A stretch of DNA of 64,000 nucleotides from NCBI RefSeq assembly GCF_036014215.1, contig NZ_CP107921.1, forward strand, positions 6,445,501 through 6,509,500, read 5' to 3'. Both the position numbers and the translations under genes were made by a program. A model generated the notes under the pieces. The model worked only from the letters and a program-made list of their open reading frames with translations. It did not search any database and was not told the origin of the DNA. Origin of the DNA: Streptomyces sp. NBC_00440. GTDB taxonomy: Bacteria > Actinomycetota > Actinomycetes > Streptomycetales > Streptomycetaceae. Positions 11,169 through 20,567 of this stretch are shown here, in pieces (positions within the stretch are counted from its first letter, which is position 1; every line of letters begins with the position of its first letter).

Positions 11169-14100
11169 GTGGATACATCCGTCGAGCAGATCGTCGAGGC
11201 GCTGCGCAAGTCCATGCTGGAGAACGAACGGCTCCGTTCGGAGAACGGCGCTCTCACCAGCGCCGCCACCGAGCCGATCGCGATCGTGGGAATGGGCTGC
11301 CGCTACCCCGGCGGCGTGAACTCCCCCGACGACCTCTGGCAGTTGGTGGCCGAAGGGCGCGACGCGGTCGCCGCTTTCCCCGCCGACCGGGGCTGGGACG
11401 TGGAGGGCATGTACGACCCGGAACCCGGAAAGCCCGACAGGAGCATCGCCCGCGAGGGCGGGTTCCTGTACGGCGCGGCCGGTTTCGACGCCGACTTCTT
11501 CGGGATCAGCCCCAACGAGGCCCTGCGCCTCGACCCGCAGCAACGGCTGCTGCTGGAGGTCTCCTGGGAGGCCCTGGAGCACGCCGGGATCGACCCCCGC
11601 AGCCTGGAGGGCAGCAGGACCGGTGTGTTCGCGGGCCTGATGTACCACGACTACGGGCCGGGCAGCAGCGACGGCAGTCTGGTCTCCGGCCGGGTCTCCT
11701 ACACGCTCGGCCTGGAGGGCCCCGCCGTCACGGTGGACACGGCCTGCTCCTCGTCCCTGGTGGCCCTGCACTGGGCGGTCCAGGCGCTGCGGGCCGGCGA
11801 GTGCACGCTGGCCCTGGCCGGCGGTGTCACCGTCATGGTCGAACCGGACACCTTCTTCGAGTTCAACCGGCAGCGGGGGCTCGCCAGGGACGGCCGCTGC
11901 AAGTCGTTCTCAGCGGCGGCCGACGGCACCGGATGGGGCGAAGGCGTCGGCACCCTGCTGCTGGAGCGGCTGTCGGACGCGCGCCGCCACGGGCACCGGG
12001 TGCTTGCGGTGGTGCGGTCCAGCGCCGTCAACCAGGACGGCGCGTCGAGCGGCATCACCACCCCCAACGGTCCGGCGCAGCAGCGGGTCATCCACCAGGC
12101 GCTCGCCGCCGCCGGCCTGACCACCGCCGATGTCGACGCGGTGGAAGCGCACGGAACCGGAACGGTGCTCGGCGACCCCATCGAGGCACAGGCCCTGCTG
12201 GCGACGTACGGCAAGGGGCGGCCGGGGGACCGGCCGCTGTGGCTGGGCTCCGTCAAGTCGAACTTCGGCCACACCCAGGCCGCTGCCGGTGTCGCCGGGA
12301 TCATCAAGATGGTCCAGGCGATGAAGCACGGTGTGCTCCCGAAGTCACTGCACGCCGACGATCCCAGCCCCAAGGTCGACTGGGAGTCCGGCGCGGTGCG
12401 GCTGCTGGCCGAGTCCCGGCCCTGGCCGGAGCACGGCGGCACCCGCAGAGCGGGGGTGTCGTCCTTCGGGATCAGCGGCACCAACGCCCATGTGATCGTC
12501 GAGCAGGCACCGCCGGCGGACGAACCGCCGCCCCGCCCCTCCGCCGGGCCTTCCGTGCTCCCGCTGGTGGTCTCCGGCAGCACCGGGCAGGCCCTGCGCG
12601 ACCAGGGCAGCCGCCTGCTGGCACACCTGGAGTCCCGCACGGATGCCGAACCGCTCGATCTCGGGCACTCCCTGGCCCTGACCCGCACCCGCCTCGACCA
12701 CCGTGCCGTGGTCACCGGGGCGGACCGCGACGAGCTGCTGCGCGGACTGCGGGCGCTGTCGGACGGCGCGGAGGCCCCCGGAGTGGCCCGTGGCTGGACG
12801 CGTACGAAGGGCCGTACCGCCTTCATGTTCACCGGCCAGGGCGCCCAGCGGCCCGGCATGGGGCGTGAACTGCACGCCGCCCACCCGGCTTTCGCGCGTG
12901 CCTTCGACGACGCCGTGGCCGCACTGGACGCACGGCTCGGTGTCTCGCTGCGCGAGATCCTGTGGGCCACGGACGACCGGGCCGGACAGACGCTGAACCG
13001 GACCGTGTACGCGCAGGCCGGCCTGTTCGCCCTGGAGGTGGCGCTGTTCCGGCTGCTGGAGTCATGGGGAGTACGCCCCGGCTTCGTGACCGGGCACTCG
13101 ATCGGTGAACTGTCCGCCGCCCACGTCGCGGGCGTCCTCACACTCGCCGACGCGGCGACCCTGGTGGCCGCACGTGGCCGTCTGATGCAGCAGCTGCCCG
13201 CGGGCGGGGCCATGACGGCCGTCGAGGCGAGTGAGGAGGAGGTGCTGCCCAGGCTGACGCCCGGCGTGAGCATCGCCGCCATCAACGGCCCCGCCGCTGT
13301 GGTGATCTCCGGTGAATCCGGTGAAGTCGGCCTGATCGCGGACCACTTCACCGCCGCAGGCCGCAGGACCACCTCGCTGCGGGTCAGCCATGCCTTCCAC
13401 TCGCCGCTGATGGAGCCCATGCTCGCCGACTTCCGGAAGGTGGCGGAGAGCCTCACCTACCGGGCGCCGGCCATCCCCGTGGTCTCGAACATCACCGGTG
13501 TCCAGGCCTCCGCTGCGGAGCTCACCGATCCCGGCTACTGGGTGCGCCATGTGCGCGAGCCGGTCCGCTTCATGGACGGCGTCAGGGCCCTGGAGGACGC
13601 CGGGGTCACCCGCTTCGTCGAGCTGGGTCCCGACGGTGTGCTGACCGGTATGGCCGGGGCGTGCGCCCGTACGGACGCGGTCACCGCGGTGGCGCTGCTC
13701 CGCAAGAACCGGCCCGAGGAGGGCACCCTCCTTGAGGCGGTCGGCCGGCTCGACGCCACCGGCGTGCCCGTCGACTGGGAGGCGTTCTTCGACGGCCTCG
13801 GCGGCCGTCCCGTCGAACTGCCCACGTACGCCTTCCAGCACCGCAGGTACTGGATGGAGTCGCCTTCGGCGGGCGACGCGTCGGACCTGGGGCAGACGCC
13901 CGCGGGGCACCCGCTCGTGGGGGCGGTCGTACGCCTCCCGGACTCCGACGGCGTCCTGCTCACCGGACGGCTGTCGACGGCCACGCAGCCGTGGGTGTCC
14001 GACCACCGGGTGCTGGACACCGTGCTGCTGCCCGGCACGGCGTTCGTGGAGCTGGCGCTCAGGGCCGGGGACGAGGTCGGCTGCGGGCTGCTGGAGGAAC

Positions 14101-16460
14101 TCACCCTGCTCGCACCGCTGGTTCCGCCCACGAACGGGGGCGTCGCGGTCAGTGTGTCGGTCGCGGAGGCCGACGCGTCCGGGCGGCGCGCGGTGCGCAT
14201 CCACTCGCGCGACGAATCCGGCAGCGACCGCCCGGTGCTGCACGCCGAGGGGATCGTCGCCCCGGCAGCAGGCCCGCCGCCCGCCGGGCCGCCGCCGGCG
14301 GTCGCCGCGGCCGGCTGGCCGCCTCCCGAGGCGGTGGCCGTGGACCTGGCGGGCGTGTACGAGAGCCTGCGCGAGCGCGGATACGACTACGGGCCGGCGT
14401 TCCAGGGCCTGCGGTCCCTGTGGCGGCTGGGCGATGAGGTGTACGCGGAACTCGCGCTGCCCGAACCGCACACCGCCGACGCGGCGCGGTTCGGTCTGCA
14501 CCCCGCGCTGCTGGACGCGGCGCTGCACGCCGATCTGCTCGCGGGCCCGGACACGGGCGACGGCGGGACTGTCCTGCCGTTCTGCTGGACCGGGGTCCGG
14601 CTGCACACGGCGGGAGCTTCGGCCGTCCGCGTCCGGATCACCCGCCCCGGCCCGGAACGGATCGCGATCGCGATGGACGACGCCGCCGGCGCCCCTGTGC
14701 TGCGGCTGGACTCGCTGATCGGCAGGCCCGTGCAGGCGCAGCAGCTGGCAGCCGGCTCCGCGCTCCCGCAGGACGCGCTCTTCGAGGTCCTGTGGTCACC
14801 CCTGCCGGCCGGCCCGGCGGGCTCCGCCGCGCACACGGCGTGGGGCGACGTACCGACGGCCGGAGAGGTCACCGGCACCGTCGTGTTCGAGCCACGGCAC
14901 ACGGCGGGTGACGCGCCCGGCGGGACCCGGACCTCCGCCGTGCACCAGGTGCTCGGCACGGTCCAGCGGTTCCTGGACGGAGAGCGGTTCGCCGGGTCCG
15001 AGCTGCTGGTGGTCACGCGCGGGGCACTCGCCACGGCTCCGGGAGAGCCGGCGGACCCGGAGCTCGCCGCGGTGACGGGTCTCGTACGCTCGGCCCAGGC
15101 CGAGTACCCGGACCGGCTTCGCCTGCTCGACCTCGGCCCCGGCGAGGAACTGAACGGGGTCCTGCCGGCCGTACTGGCCACCCGGGAACCGGAGCTCGCC
15201 GCCCGCGAGGGGGCGCTGCTCGTACCCCGTCTGGAACGCGCGTCGCTCACCGCGGGAGACCGCAAGGAGCTCGACCCGGACGGCACGGTGCTCATCACCG
15301 GCGGCACCAGCGGCCTCGGCGCGGTCGTGGCCCGCCATCTGGTCACCGAACACGGCGTACGGCGGCTGCTGTTGACGAGCAGACGGGGCCCGGAAGCGCC
15401 GGGCGCCCCGGAACTGGCCGCCGAACTCGGCGCTCTCGGGGCCGAAGTGACGGTGGCGTCCTGCGACGTCGCCGACCGTGACGCCCTGGCAGGGCTGCTG
15501 GCCACCGTGGACGAGGCGCACCGCCTGACCGGCGTGGTGCACGCCGCCGGTGTGCTGGACGACGGGGTCCTGACCACCCTGACCCCGGACCAGCTGGACC
15601 GGGTGATGGGCCCGAAGGCGCGGGCGGCGCAGCATCTGCACGAGCTGACCGCGGCCGACGACCTCGCGATGTTCGTGCTCTTCTCCTCGGTCGCGGGCAC
15701 CCTCGGAAGTGCGGGGCAGGCCAACTACGCGGCTGCGAACGCCTCCCTCGACGCGCTGGCGCACCGGCGCCGGGCGGCGGGTCTGCCCGGCACCTCACTG
15801 GCCTGGGGCCTGTGGTCCGGCACGGGCATGGGGGAGCAGCTGTCCGAAACCGATGTGCAGCGGCTGCGCCGTGCGGGCTTCCCACCGCTGTCGCCGGACG
15901 AGGGGCTCGCTCTCCTCGACAGCGCGCTCGCTCTGGACGCGGCCCAACTCGTCCTGGCACGGCTCGACTTCGCGGCGCTGGCCGCCCAGGGCGCAGCGCC
16001 GGTGTCCGGGCTGCTGAGCGGCCTGGTGCGACGGCCGGCCCGGCCCGCGTCCGGCGGTGGCGCTGCCGCGTCCGGGGCGGAGGCGGCGGACGAGCTGAAG
16101 CAGCGGCTCACCTCGTGCGGTGGGGCCGAGCGGGAGCGGATCCTGCTCGATGTCGTCCGTACCCATGCGGCGTTCGTTCTCGGCCATGACCGGCCGGCGG
16201 CGATCGATCCGGAGCGCGGCTTCCTCGACATCGGCTTCGACTCGCTCAGCGCTCTCGACCTGCGGAACCGTCTGATCACCGCGATCGGACACCCGCTGCC
16301 GCCGAGCCTGCTCTTCGACCATCCATCGGCGGCGGCCCTGGCCACTCATCTGAACGAGGAGTTCTTCGGCGGCACGGAGCAGGACGCCGGCTCCGCGCTG
16401 ACCTCGGCGACTGCGGACGAACTCTTCGACATCCTGGATGGTCTCGGGATGCCGGGCTGA
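11169..16460 (+). CDS. Modular type I polyketide synthase, one module: docking-KS-AT-DH-KR-ACP
   Basis: GTG start 19 bp after the previous PKS stop, with GAAGGG upstream. A 1763-residue protein. The first 33 residues form a coiled-coil N-terminal docking helix that should pair with the preceding PKS C-terminus. The order is KS 37-455 (Cys193, His328, His368), AT 554-850 (Ser644, HAFH 741-744, malonyl type), DH from about 913 (His946, Asp1116), KR 1373-1558 ([11 protein letters not shown] so B-type, YAAAN), ACP (Ser1692). The DH motif HxxxGxxxxP has Asp950 in place of Gly, so its activity is uncertain. After the ACP there is only a short acidic tail ending near residue 1763, like a C-terminal docking peptide, and no thioesterase. 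The chain must therefore go to another PKS or releasing enzyme not encoded immediately downstream. Codon use is uniformly GC-rich, unlike the ATs of the previous gene. Confidence 0.97.
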   Translation: MDTSVEQIVEALRKSMLENERLRSENGALTSAATEPIAIVGMGCRYPGGVNSPDDLWQLVAEGRDAVAAFPADRGWDVEGMYDPEPGKPDRSIAREGGFLYGAAGFDADFFGISPNEALRLDPQQRLLLEVSWEALEHAGIDPRSLEGSRTGVFAGLMYHDYGPGSSDGSLVSGRVSYTLGLEGPAVTVDTACSSSLVALHWAVQALRAGECTLALAGGVTVMVEPDTFFEFNRQRGLARDGRCKSFSAAADGTGWGEGVGTLLLERLSDARRHGHRVLAVVRSSAVNQDGASSGITTPNGPAQQRVIHQALAAAGLTTADVDAVEAHGTGTVLGDPIEAQALLATYGKGRPGDRPLWLGSVKSNFGHTQAAAGVAGIIKMVQAMKHGVLPKSLHADDPSPKVDWESGAVRLLAESRPWPEHGGTRRAGVSSFGISGTNAHVIVEQAPPADEPPPRPSAGPSVLPLVVSGSTGQALRDQGSRLLAHLESRTDAEPLDLGHSLALTRTRLDHRAVVTGADRDELLRGLRALSDGAEAPGVARGWTRTKGRTAFMFTGQGAQRPGMGRELHAAHPAFARAFDDAVAALDARLGVSLREILWATDDRAGQTLNRTVYAQAGLFALEVALFRLLESWGVRPGFVTGHSIGELSAAHVAGVLTLADAATLVAARGRLMQQLPAGGAMTAVEASEEEVLPRLTPGVSIAAINGPAAVVISGESGEVGLIADHFTAAGRRTTSLRVSHAFHSPLMEPMLADFRKVAESLTYRAPAIPVVSNITGVQASAAELTDPGYWVRHVREPVRFMDGVRALEDAGVTRFVELGPDGVLTGMAGACARTDAVTAVALLRKNRPEEGTLLEAVGRLDATGVPVDWEAFFDGLGGRPVELPTYAFQHRRYWMESPSAGDASDLGQTPAGHPLVGAVVRLPDSDGVLLTGRLSTATQPWVSDHRVLDTVLLPGTAFVELALRAGDEVGCGLLEELTLLAPLVPPTNGGVAVSVSVAEADASGRRAVRIHSRDESGSDRPVLHAEGIVAPAAGPPPAGPPPAVAAAGWPPPEAVAVDLAGVYESLRERGYDYGPAFQGLRSLWRLGDEVYAELALPEPHTADAARFGLHPALLDAALHADLLAGPDTGDGGTVLPFCWTGVRLHTAGASAVRVRITRPGPERIAIAMDDAAGAPVLRLDSLIGRPVQAQQLAAGSALPQDALFEVLWSPLPAGPAGSAAHTAWGDVPTAGEVTGTVVFEPRHTAGDAPGGTRTSAVHQVLGTVQRFLDGERFAGSELLVVTRGALATAPGEPADPELAAVTGLVRSAQAEYPDRLRLLDLGPGEELNGVLPAVLATREPELAAREGALLVPRLERASLTAGDRKELDPDGTVLITGGTSGLGAVVARHLVTEHGVRRLLLTSRRGPEAPGAPELAAELGALGAEVTVASCDVADRDALAGLLATVDEAHRLTGVVHAAGVLDDGVLTTLTPDQLDRVMGPKARAAQHLHELTAADDLAMFVLFSSVAGTLGSAGQANYAAANASLDALAHRRRAAGLPGTSLAWGLWSGTGMGEQLSETDVQRLRRAGFPPLSPDEGLALLDSALALDAAQLVLARLDFAALAAQGAAPVSGLLSGLVRRPARPASGGGAAASGAEAADELKQRLTSCGGAERERILLDVVRTHAAFVLGHDRPAAIDPERGFLDIGFDSLSALDLRNRLITAIGHPLPPSLLFDHPSAAALATHLNEEFFGGTEQDAGSALTSATADELFDILDGLGMPG

Positions 16461-16493
16461 CCCCGTCCGCAGCCGTCATGCGTGCCGCGTGCG

Positions 16494-17243
16494 TCAGGAG
16501 GCCTTCGGGCTCTCCTGGCGCGCGTTCACCATGACCTCGACGCCGTCGAGAACACGCTGGAGTCCGAAGACGAACTCATCGGTGGGGGCGTCGATGACGC
16601 CGGCCGTGACGAGCTCGCTCAGGACGGGGAAGTGGTCCGCGTCCACGAGCTTCGCCAGGAGGCGCCCGTACTGCGGCATCGCTTCGTCATCGTCGTCCGG
16701 CATCTGCAGGGCTGCCGGAGACAGCTTCGTACCGGCGTGCACATAGCCGTTCATGAGGAGCACGACGGAGAACTTCTCGGTGGCGCTGAGCCCGGTCCTG
16801 TGCAGCATCTGCAGCCCGCACTCCATCCAGGACAGCTGTCCGGGCTCCAGCGGCGGGCCGGCCGTCGGGATCTGCAGCATCCAGGGGTGGCGGCGGTAGA
16901 CGGCGAGCAGCTCCGTCGTCCAGAGCTCAAGACCCGCGCGCCAGTTGTCCACCGGGGCCTCGGGGAAGGGCGGCTTCCCGTACGCGGTGTCGAGCATGAA
17001 GACCAGCAGGTCGTCCTTGGTCGCCACATGGCGGTACAGCGACATGGTCGCGCAGCCCAGCCGCTCGGCGAGCCGGGCCATGGACAGCTTCGCCAGACCG
17101 TCGGAGTCGGCGAACCTGACCGCTTCCGCGACGATCCGCTCCTGGCTCAGCTCGGGCAGGGAGCTCCGGGGCACACGGCGCCTGGACTCCCAGAGTCGTG
17201 CCACGCTCGGGGGGAGGGCGCTCCCTTTGTCTACGGTGCTCAC
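16494..17243 (-). CDS. TetR family transcriptional repressor (TetR_C_1-like ligand domain)
   Basis: GTG start at 17243 with GGCGAG upstream; a longer frame runs to 17351 but its extra N-terminus looks non-coding. The protein is 249 aa. It has an N-terminal HTH (about residues 25-70, with the MSLYRHVATKDDL segment typical of TetR proteins) and an all-helical C-terminal domain resembling that of the tetracycline repressor group. It lies downstream of the DHA2 efflux pump on the same strand, separated by a strong terminator, so it probably has its own promoter. Its likely target is the inverted-repeat array at 19037-19066 in front of the pump. The inducer could be the PKS product; that is inference. 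It is convergent with the PKS, with only 33 bp between the stops. Confidence 0.9.
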   Translation of the reverse strand: MSTVDKGSALPPSVARLWESRRRVPRSSLPELSQERIVAEAVRFADSDGLAKLSMARLAERLGCATMSLYRHVATKDDLLVFMLDTAYGKPPFPEAPVDNWRAGLELWTTELLAVYRRHPWMLQIPTAGPPLEPGQLSWMECGLQMLHRTGLSATEKFSVVLLMNGYVHAGTKLSPAALQMPDDDDEAMPQYGRLLAKLVDADHFPVLSELVTAGVIDAPTDEFVFGLQRVLDGVEVMVNARQESPKAS

Positions 17244-17381
17244 CTGATGCTCGCCTTCGAGGGGGAGGGATGGAAGGTGATGGTGCGGACGACCGCACGG
17301 AGGCGGCGCGGCCCTCGCAGGCCTCCCGCCCCACGTGAGTCCAGTCTGCATTGTCCATCGTTCTTGGCTGAAATGTACCTG

Positions 17382-17423
17382 TCCGGCAGCGTCCCGTCCG
17401 GTCGTGGACGGGACGCTGCCGGA
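17382..17423 (-). terminator. Perfect 18-bp hairpin between efflux pump and TetR gene
   Basis: The arms 17382-17399 and 17406-17423 are exact reverse complements around a 6-nt loop. It lies just beyond the stop of the minus-strand MFS gene, so it probably ends that transcript before the TetR gene. It has no U-tract, as is common in Streptomyces. Confidence 0.85.
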
Positions 17424-17436
17424 GCTGAGCTGACCC

Positions 17437-19008
17437 TCACCGCGCGGGATCCGCCACCCGGGGAGGCGTGCTCTCGGCCGGCTCGGCCGGTGCGGGAGCG
17501 GGGATCGGCTCCTTGCGCAGCACGACCGCCATGATCACGGCGGCCACCCCGAGGACGCCCACAGCCGTCAGCGCCGCCAGGTTGAGACCGTGGGTGAAGG
17601 CTTCACGGCCGGCGTGCAGCAGACTGTCGGCGGTCCCGCCCGTCAGCCGGCCGGCCGCCGCGGTGGTGCCGCCGATACTGCCCCGGGCCGCGTCGAGATC
17701 GCTGCTGGACAGGCCGGAGGGGTGCACACCGGCCATCTGGTGGTGGAACACGGCCAGGCCGATGGTGCCGAAGGTGGCGAAGCCGAGGGCGTTGCCCAGC
17801 TCGTTGGCGGTCTCCGACACAGCCGCGGACGAGCTGGCGCGCTCGGGCGGTGCGGCGGTCAGGACGATGTCCGCGACCAGTGCCTTCACCATCAGCAGGC
17901 CGGCTGCGATGAGGGCGACACCCGCCATGACGAACAGCACATGGGAGTCCATCCGGACGAAGAACAGCACCCCGCAGCCCACCGCCATGACCACCATGCC
18001 GCAGGCGAGGAAATTGCCCGGGCGAACGCGGCGTGAGTACTTGGCCGTGATCGGCGCGGCCATGGCGACCACGGGGAACGCCGCGAGCGACCACAGGGCC
18101 GCGGTGAAGGGGCGCATCCCCAGGACGGACATCATGTACTGGTTGACCAGCAGGTTGATGCCGATGAGCGTGCCGTGGACGATCAGGGTGATCGTCACCG
18201 AACCGCTGAACGCCCGGTAGCGGAAGAGTTCCAGATCGAGCAGCGGGCTGGCCGCCGTGCGCTGGCGCTGTACGAAGGCGAAGCCCAGAACGAGCCCGGC
18301 CGCGATGCTGATCACCGAGGTGAGGCTGTAGCCGTTCACGGCGAATTCCTTGACGCCGTACACCACCGTGAGGATCGCCGCGAAGGAGAGCACGGCGCCG
18401 ATCGCGTCCAGCTTGCCGCGCGACGGGTCGCTGTGCTCGGGGAGCAGGAACGGCGCGAGCACCACCAGCAGGACCATGATCGGGATGTTGATGAGGAAGA
18501 CCGAGCCCCACCAGAAGTGGTTGAGCAGCAGGCCGCCGATGATGGGGCCGAACGCGGTGCTGCTGGTGAGCACGCCGGTCCAGGCCGCGATGGCGGTCTT
18601 GCGCTGGTCGGCGTCGTTGAACATGACGCGGATCATTCCGAGCACGGTGGGTGTCACCGGCGCGGCCGCCACACCGAGCAGGGCCCGGGAGGCGATCAGG
18701 GCTTCGGGGGTGGTCGCCATGGCCGCGCAGGCCGAGGCGACACCGAACAGCAGCGCACCGATGATCAGGAGCTTGCGCCGGCCGATCTTGTCGCCCACCC
18801 ACCCCATCGGAATGAGCAACCCGGCGAGTGCGAACGGGTAGACATCCATGATCCACAGCAACTCGGGGGCGCTGGGGCGGAGATCGGCACTCATGGCCGG
18901 TACGGCGAAGTTGAGCACGCCGATGTCCAGCATGATCAACAGCGACCCGAGCGTGAGGACCGCGAGGCCCACCCACTCCTTGGTCCCTGCCTTGGCATTG
19001 GTGTTCAT
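17437..19008 (-). CDS. DHA2-type (14-TMS) MFS multidrug efflux transporter
   Basis: ATG start at 19008 with AAAGGGAGA just upstream; the frame extends 30 bp further but without a comparable site. The protein is 523 aa. About 14 hydrophobic helices, the LDIGVLNFAVPAM opening motif and the loop-2/3 motif GDKIGRRK place it in the QacA/SmvA/EmrB drug:H+ antiporter group, which uses the proton gradient to export hydrophobic or cationic compounds. It sits between the PKS and its regulators, suggesting self-resistance or export of the polyketide. The upstream operator array and the neighbouring TetR gene suggest TetR-controlled expression. Confidence 0.93.
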   Translation of the reverse strand: MNTNAKAGTKEWVGLAVLTLGSLLIMLDIGVLNFAVPAMSADLRPSAPELLWIMDVYPFALAGLLIPMGWVGDKIGRRKLLIIGALLFGVASACAAMATTPEALIASRALLGVAAAPVTPTVLGMIRVMFNDADQRKTAIAAWTGVLTSSTAFGPIIGGLLLNHFWWGSVFLINIPIMVLLVVLAPFLLPEHSDPSRGKLDAIGAVLSFAAILTVVYGVKEFAVNGYSLTSVISIAAGLVLGFAFVQRQRTAASPLLDLELFRYRAFSGSVTITLIVHGTLIGINLLVNQYMMSVLGMRPFTAALWSLAAFPVVAMAAPITAKYSRRVRPGNFLACGMVVMAVGCGVLFFVRMDSHVLFVMAGVALIAAGLLMVKALVADIVLTAAPPERASSSAAVSETANELGNALGFATFGTIGLAVFHHQMAGVHPSGLSSSDLDAARGSIGGTTAAAGRLTGGTADSLLHAGREAFTHGLNLAALTAVGVLGVAAVIMAVVLRKEPIPAPAPAEPAESTPPRVADPAR

Positions 19009-19036
19009 CGCTCTCCCTTTTCGGTGTGTACGCCGC

Positions 19037-19066
19037 ACGCTAAAGCGTATCGCATACGCTCAGCGT
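19037..19066. promoter_or_regulatory. Inverted-repeat operator array in front of the efflux pump
   Basis: A perfect 17-bp dyad, AGCGTAT-cgc-ATACGCT (19044-19060), is flanked so that four half-sites alternate: ACGCT, AGCGT, ACGCT, AGCGT at 19037, 19044, 19056 and 19062. It lies 29-58 bp upstream of the pump start, where a repressor would block transcription. This geometry fits a TetR-family operator, with two dimers possible. The TetR gene at 16494-17243 is the likely partner; the one at 19819 is an alternative. Confidence 0.8.
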
Positions 19067-19322
19067 ACTGGCTACTCTAGTGAGCATCAAGTGCGTCACC
19101 CCCAGTCCAACTTTTGATCCGTGACCTCGACCCCTGAGCGGTCTGCCCTGAAGCAGTCCAACGCCCTGTGACGGCCGGTGGCCCTGAGGTGGGTGTGGTG
19201 CCTCTCGTGGACCGAGGGCTATGTTTGGACTCAAGTAGAGGTTTCGCGCAGTAACACCCGCTACGGATATCGGCGATGGGCCCCGGTGGGGCCTACGGGG
19301 AAGTCGAAGGGATGCGTCGGGC

Positions 19323-19745
19323 ATGGGGGATTGGCTCAGTGATGCGCGCCGGCAGGTCGCTGCCATCGGGATGGGCGGCCGGTTACCGGGGGCCAACGGC
19401 ATAGCCGGGGCCGAGGTCATGGATCCGCGACAGCGTCCGCTGCGCGCCGAACAGGACCCGGCCGCGCGGGGAGCCCTCGAAGACGCCCGGATCGGCCCGG
19501 GCGGCGTGGCCGCCGGCCGCTCCGGAGTGTGGGTGGGCCGGGTCATCGCCGAATACGCCGATCAGCACCGCCCGTTGAGCGGGCGCAGCACCCGGGGCTC
19601 GACCGGAGCCCGCATCCGGGCGGTCACCGCCGGACGGCTCTCCCCTGTACTTGTACCTGCGCGGCCCCGGCGTGGTGGTCGCCACCGCCCGCCCGTCCTC
19701 ACTCGTCGCCGCGCACACCACCCCGAATGTCTGGACCGACTGCCT
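19323..19745 (+). pseudogene. Decayed ketosynthase (KS) relic
   Basis: The frame from 19323 begins with a KS-like start (IGMGGRLPGANG), then jumps to a segment resembling the KS motif VMDPRQR...LEDA-IDP...GVFVG, with roughly the intervening 60-70 residues of a normal KS missing. After about 19640 the similarity moves to another frame, where GPGVVVATARPSSLVAAH matches the KS active-site motif [18 protein letters not shown] with Arg in place of the catalytic Cys. It therefore has an internal deletion, a frameshift and a lost nucleophile. It contains an in-frame TTA codon (19383-19385). It directly precedes the TetR gene, whose frame runs back into it. I judge it a relic of a PKS gene; no function is expected. 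Confidence 0.7.
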
Positions 19746-19818
19746 GCCCACCGGGCAGGGCGGCACCCATGCACGTGACTCGGACGCGGAGACGACCCCA
19801 CAGGGACGAGGAGACACG

Positions 19819-20451
19819 GTGGACCACGAACAGACAGCTGACGGGCGCGTCGCGACCGGCGGCCGCCGCGAGCGCAACAAGCGGCAGGTCAGGGCGAAAC
19901 TCTACGAAGCGGCCATCGCGCTGTTCGCCGAAAATGGTTACGAGGGCACGTCGATCGAAGCGATCACCACGCGTGCCGATGTCGCACGCGGCACCTTTTT
20001 CAATCACTTCCACCGCAAGGAGGATCTGATTGTCGAATGGGGAGAGCGAAGACGGGCGAGATTGAGGGACTGTATCGAGGAGGTCAATATGGCCGATGGC
20101 GAACGTGACGCCGAACAGAGGCTGTCGGGCTGTCTGGTCGCCCTCGGTAAGATGAACGAGAACGACGGTGAATGCACCCAGGCCATGATCAAGGCATGGG
20201 TGAAGGCCGGATACCCGCTCTCGGAAGAGCCCTTCACGGCGGAGCTGTTCGCCGATGTGGTGGCGCGGGGAAAGGCCTGCGGCGAGTTCTCCCAGGACAT
20301 CGATGTCGCGCAGGTCGGCAACGTACTGCACGACGTCTACCTGGGCTCGCTCTATCGATGGTGCCGCTCGGGCGCCGACGCGCAGTTGCAGTCCGAACTC
20401 CGGGAGATCACCCACTTGGTGCTCAACGGAGTGAAGGCTCGCTGCCGGTAG
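19819..20451 (+). CDS. TetR/AcrR family transcriptional regulator
   Basis: GTG start with GAGGAG five bases upstream; the same frame extends back into the KS relic but that part is not coding in a meaningful way. The protein is 210 aa. An N-terminal HTH (about residues 20-65) ends in GTFFNHFHRKEDL, the usual TetR recognition-helix region, followed by a helical ligand-binding domain of unassigned subtype. It lies in the regulatory block between the PKS and the LAL activator, 116 bp before the LAL gene, and may control that gene or the efflux pump. The ligand is unknown. Confidence 0.9.
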   Translation: MDHEQTADGRVATGGRRERNKRQVRAKLYEAAIALFAENGYEGTSIEAITTRADVARGTFFNHFHRKEDLIVEWGERRRARLRDCIEEVNMADGERDAEQRLSGCLVALGKMNENDGECTQAMIKAWVKAGYPLSEEPFTAELFADVVARGKACGEFSQDIDVAQVGNVLHDVYLGSLYRWCRSGADAQLQSELREITHLVLNGVKARCR

Positions 20452-20567
20452 CTTTTTTCTGGTCAGTCTTTACGGCGTGCTATTTCTGCTAGGCGCGACC
20501 GATGACGCCGGGGCGTGAAGCCCCATCATTTTTCTTCATCTTTGCAGATATCAGGGGGCGGCGGAAC

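Noticed and set aside
16482..17534. Plus-strand frame opposite the TetR gene
   Set aside because: It is the antisense shadow of the TetR gene and has no domain or plausible start context.
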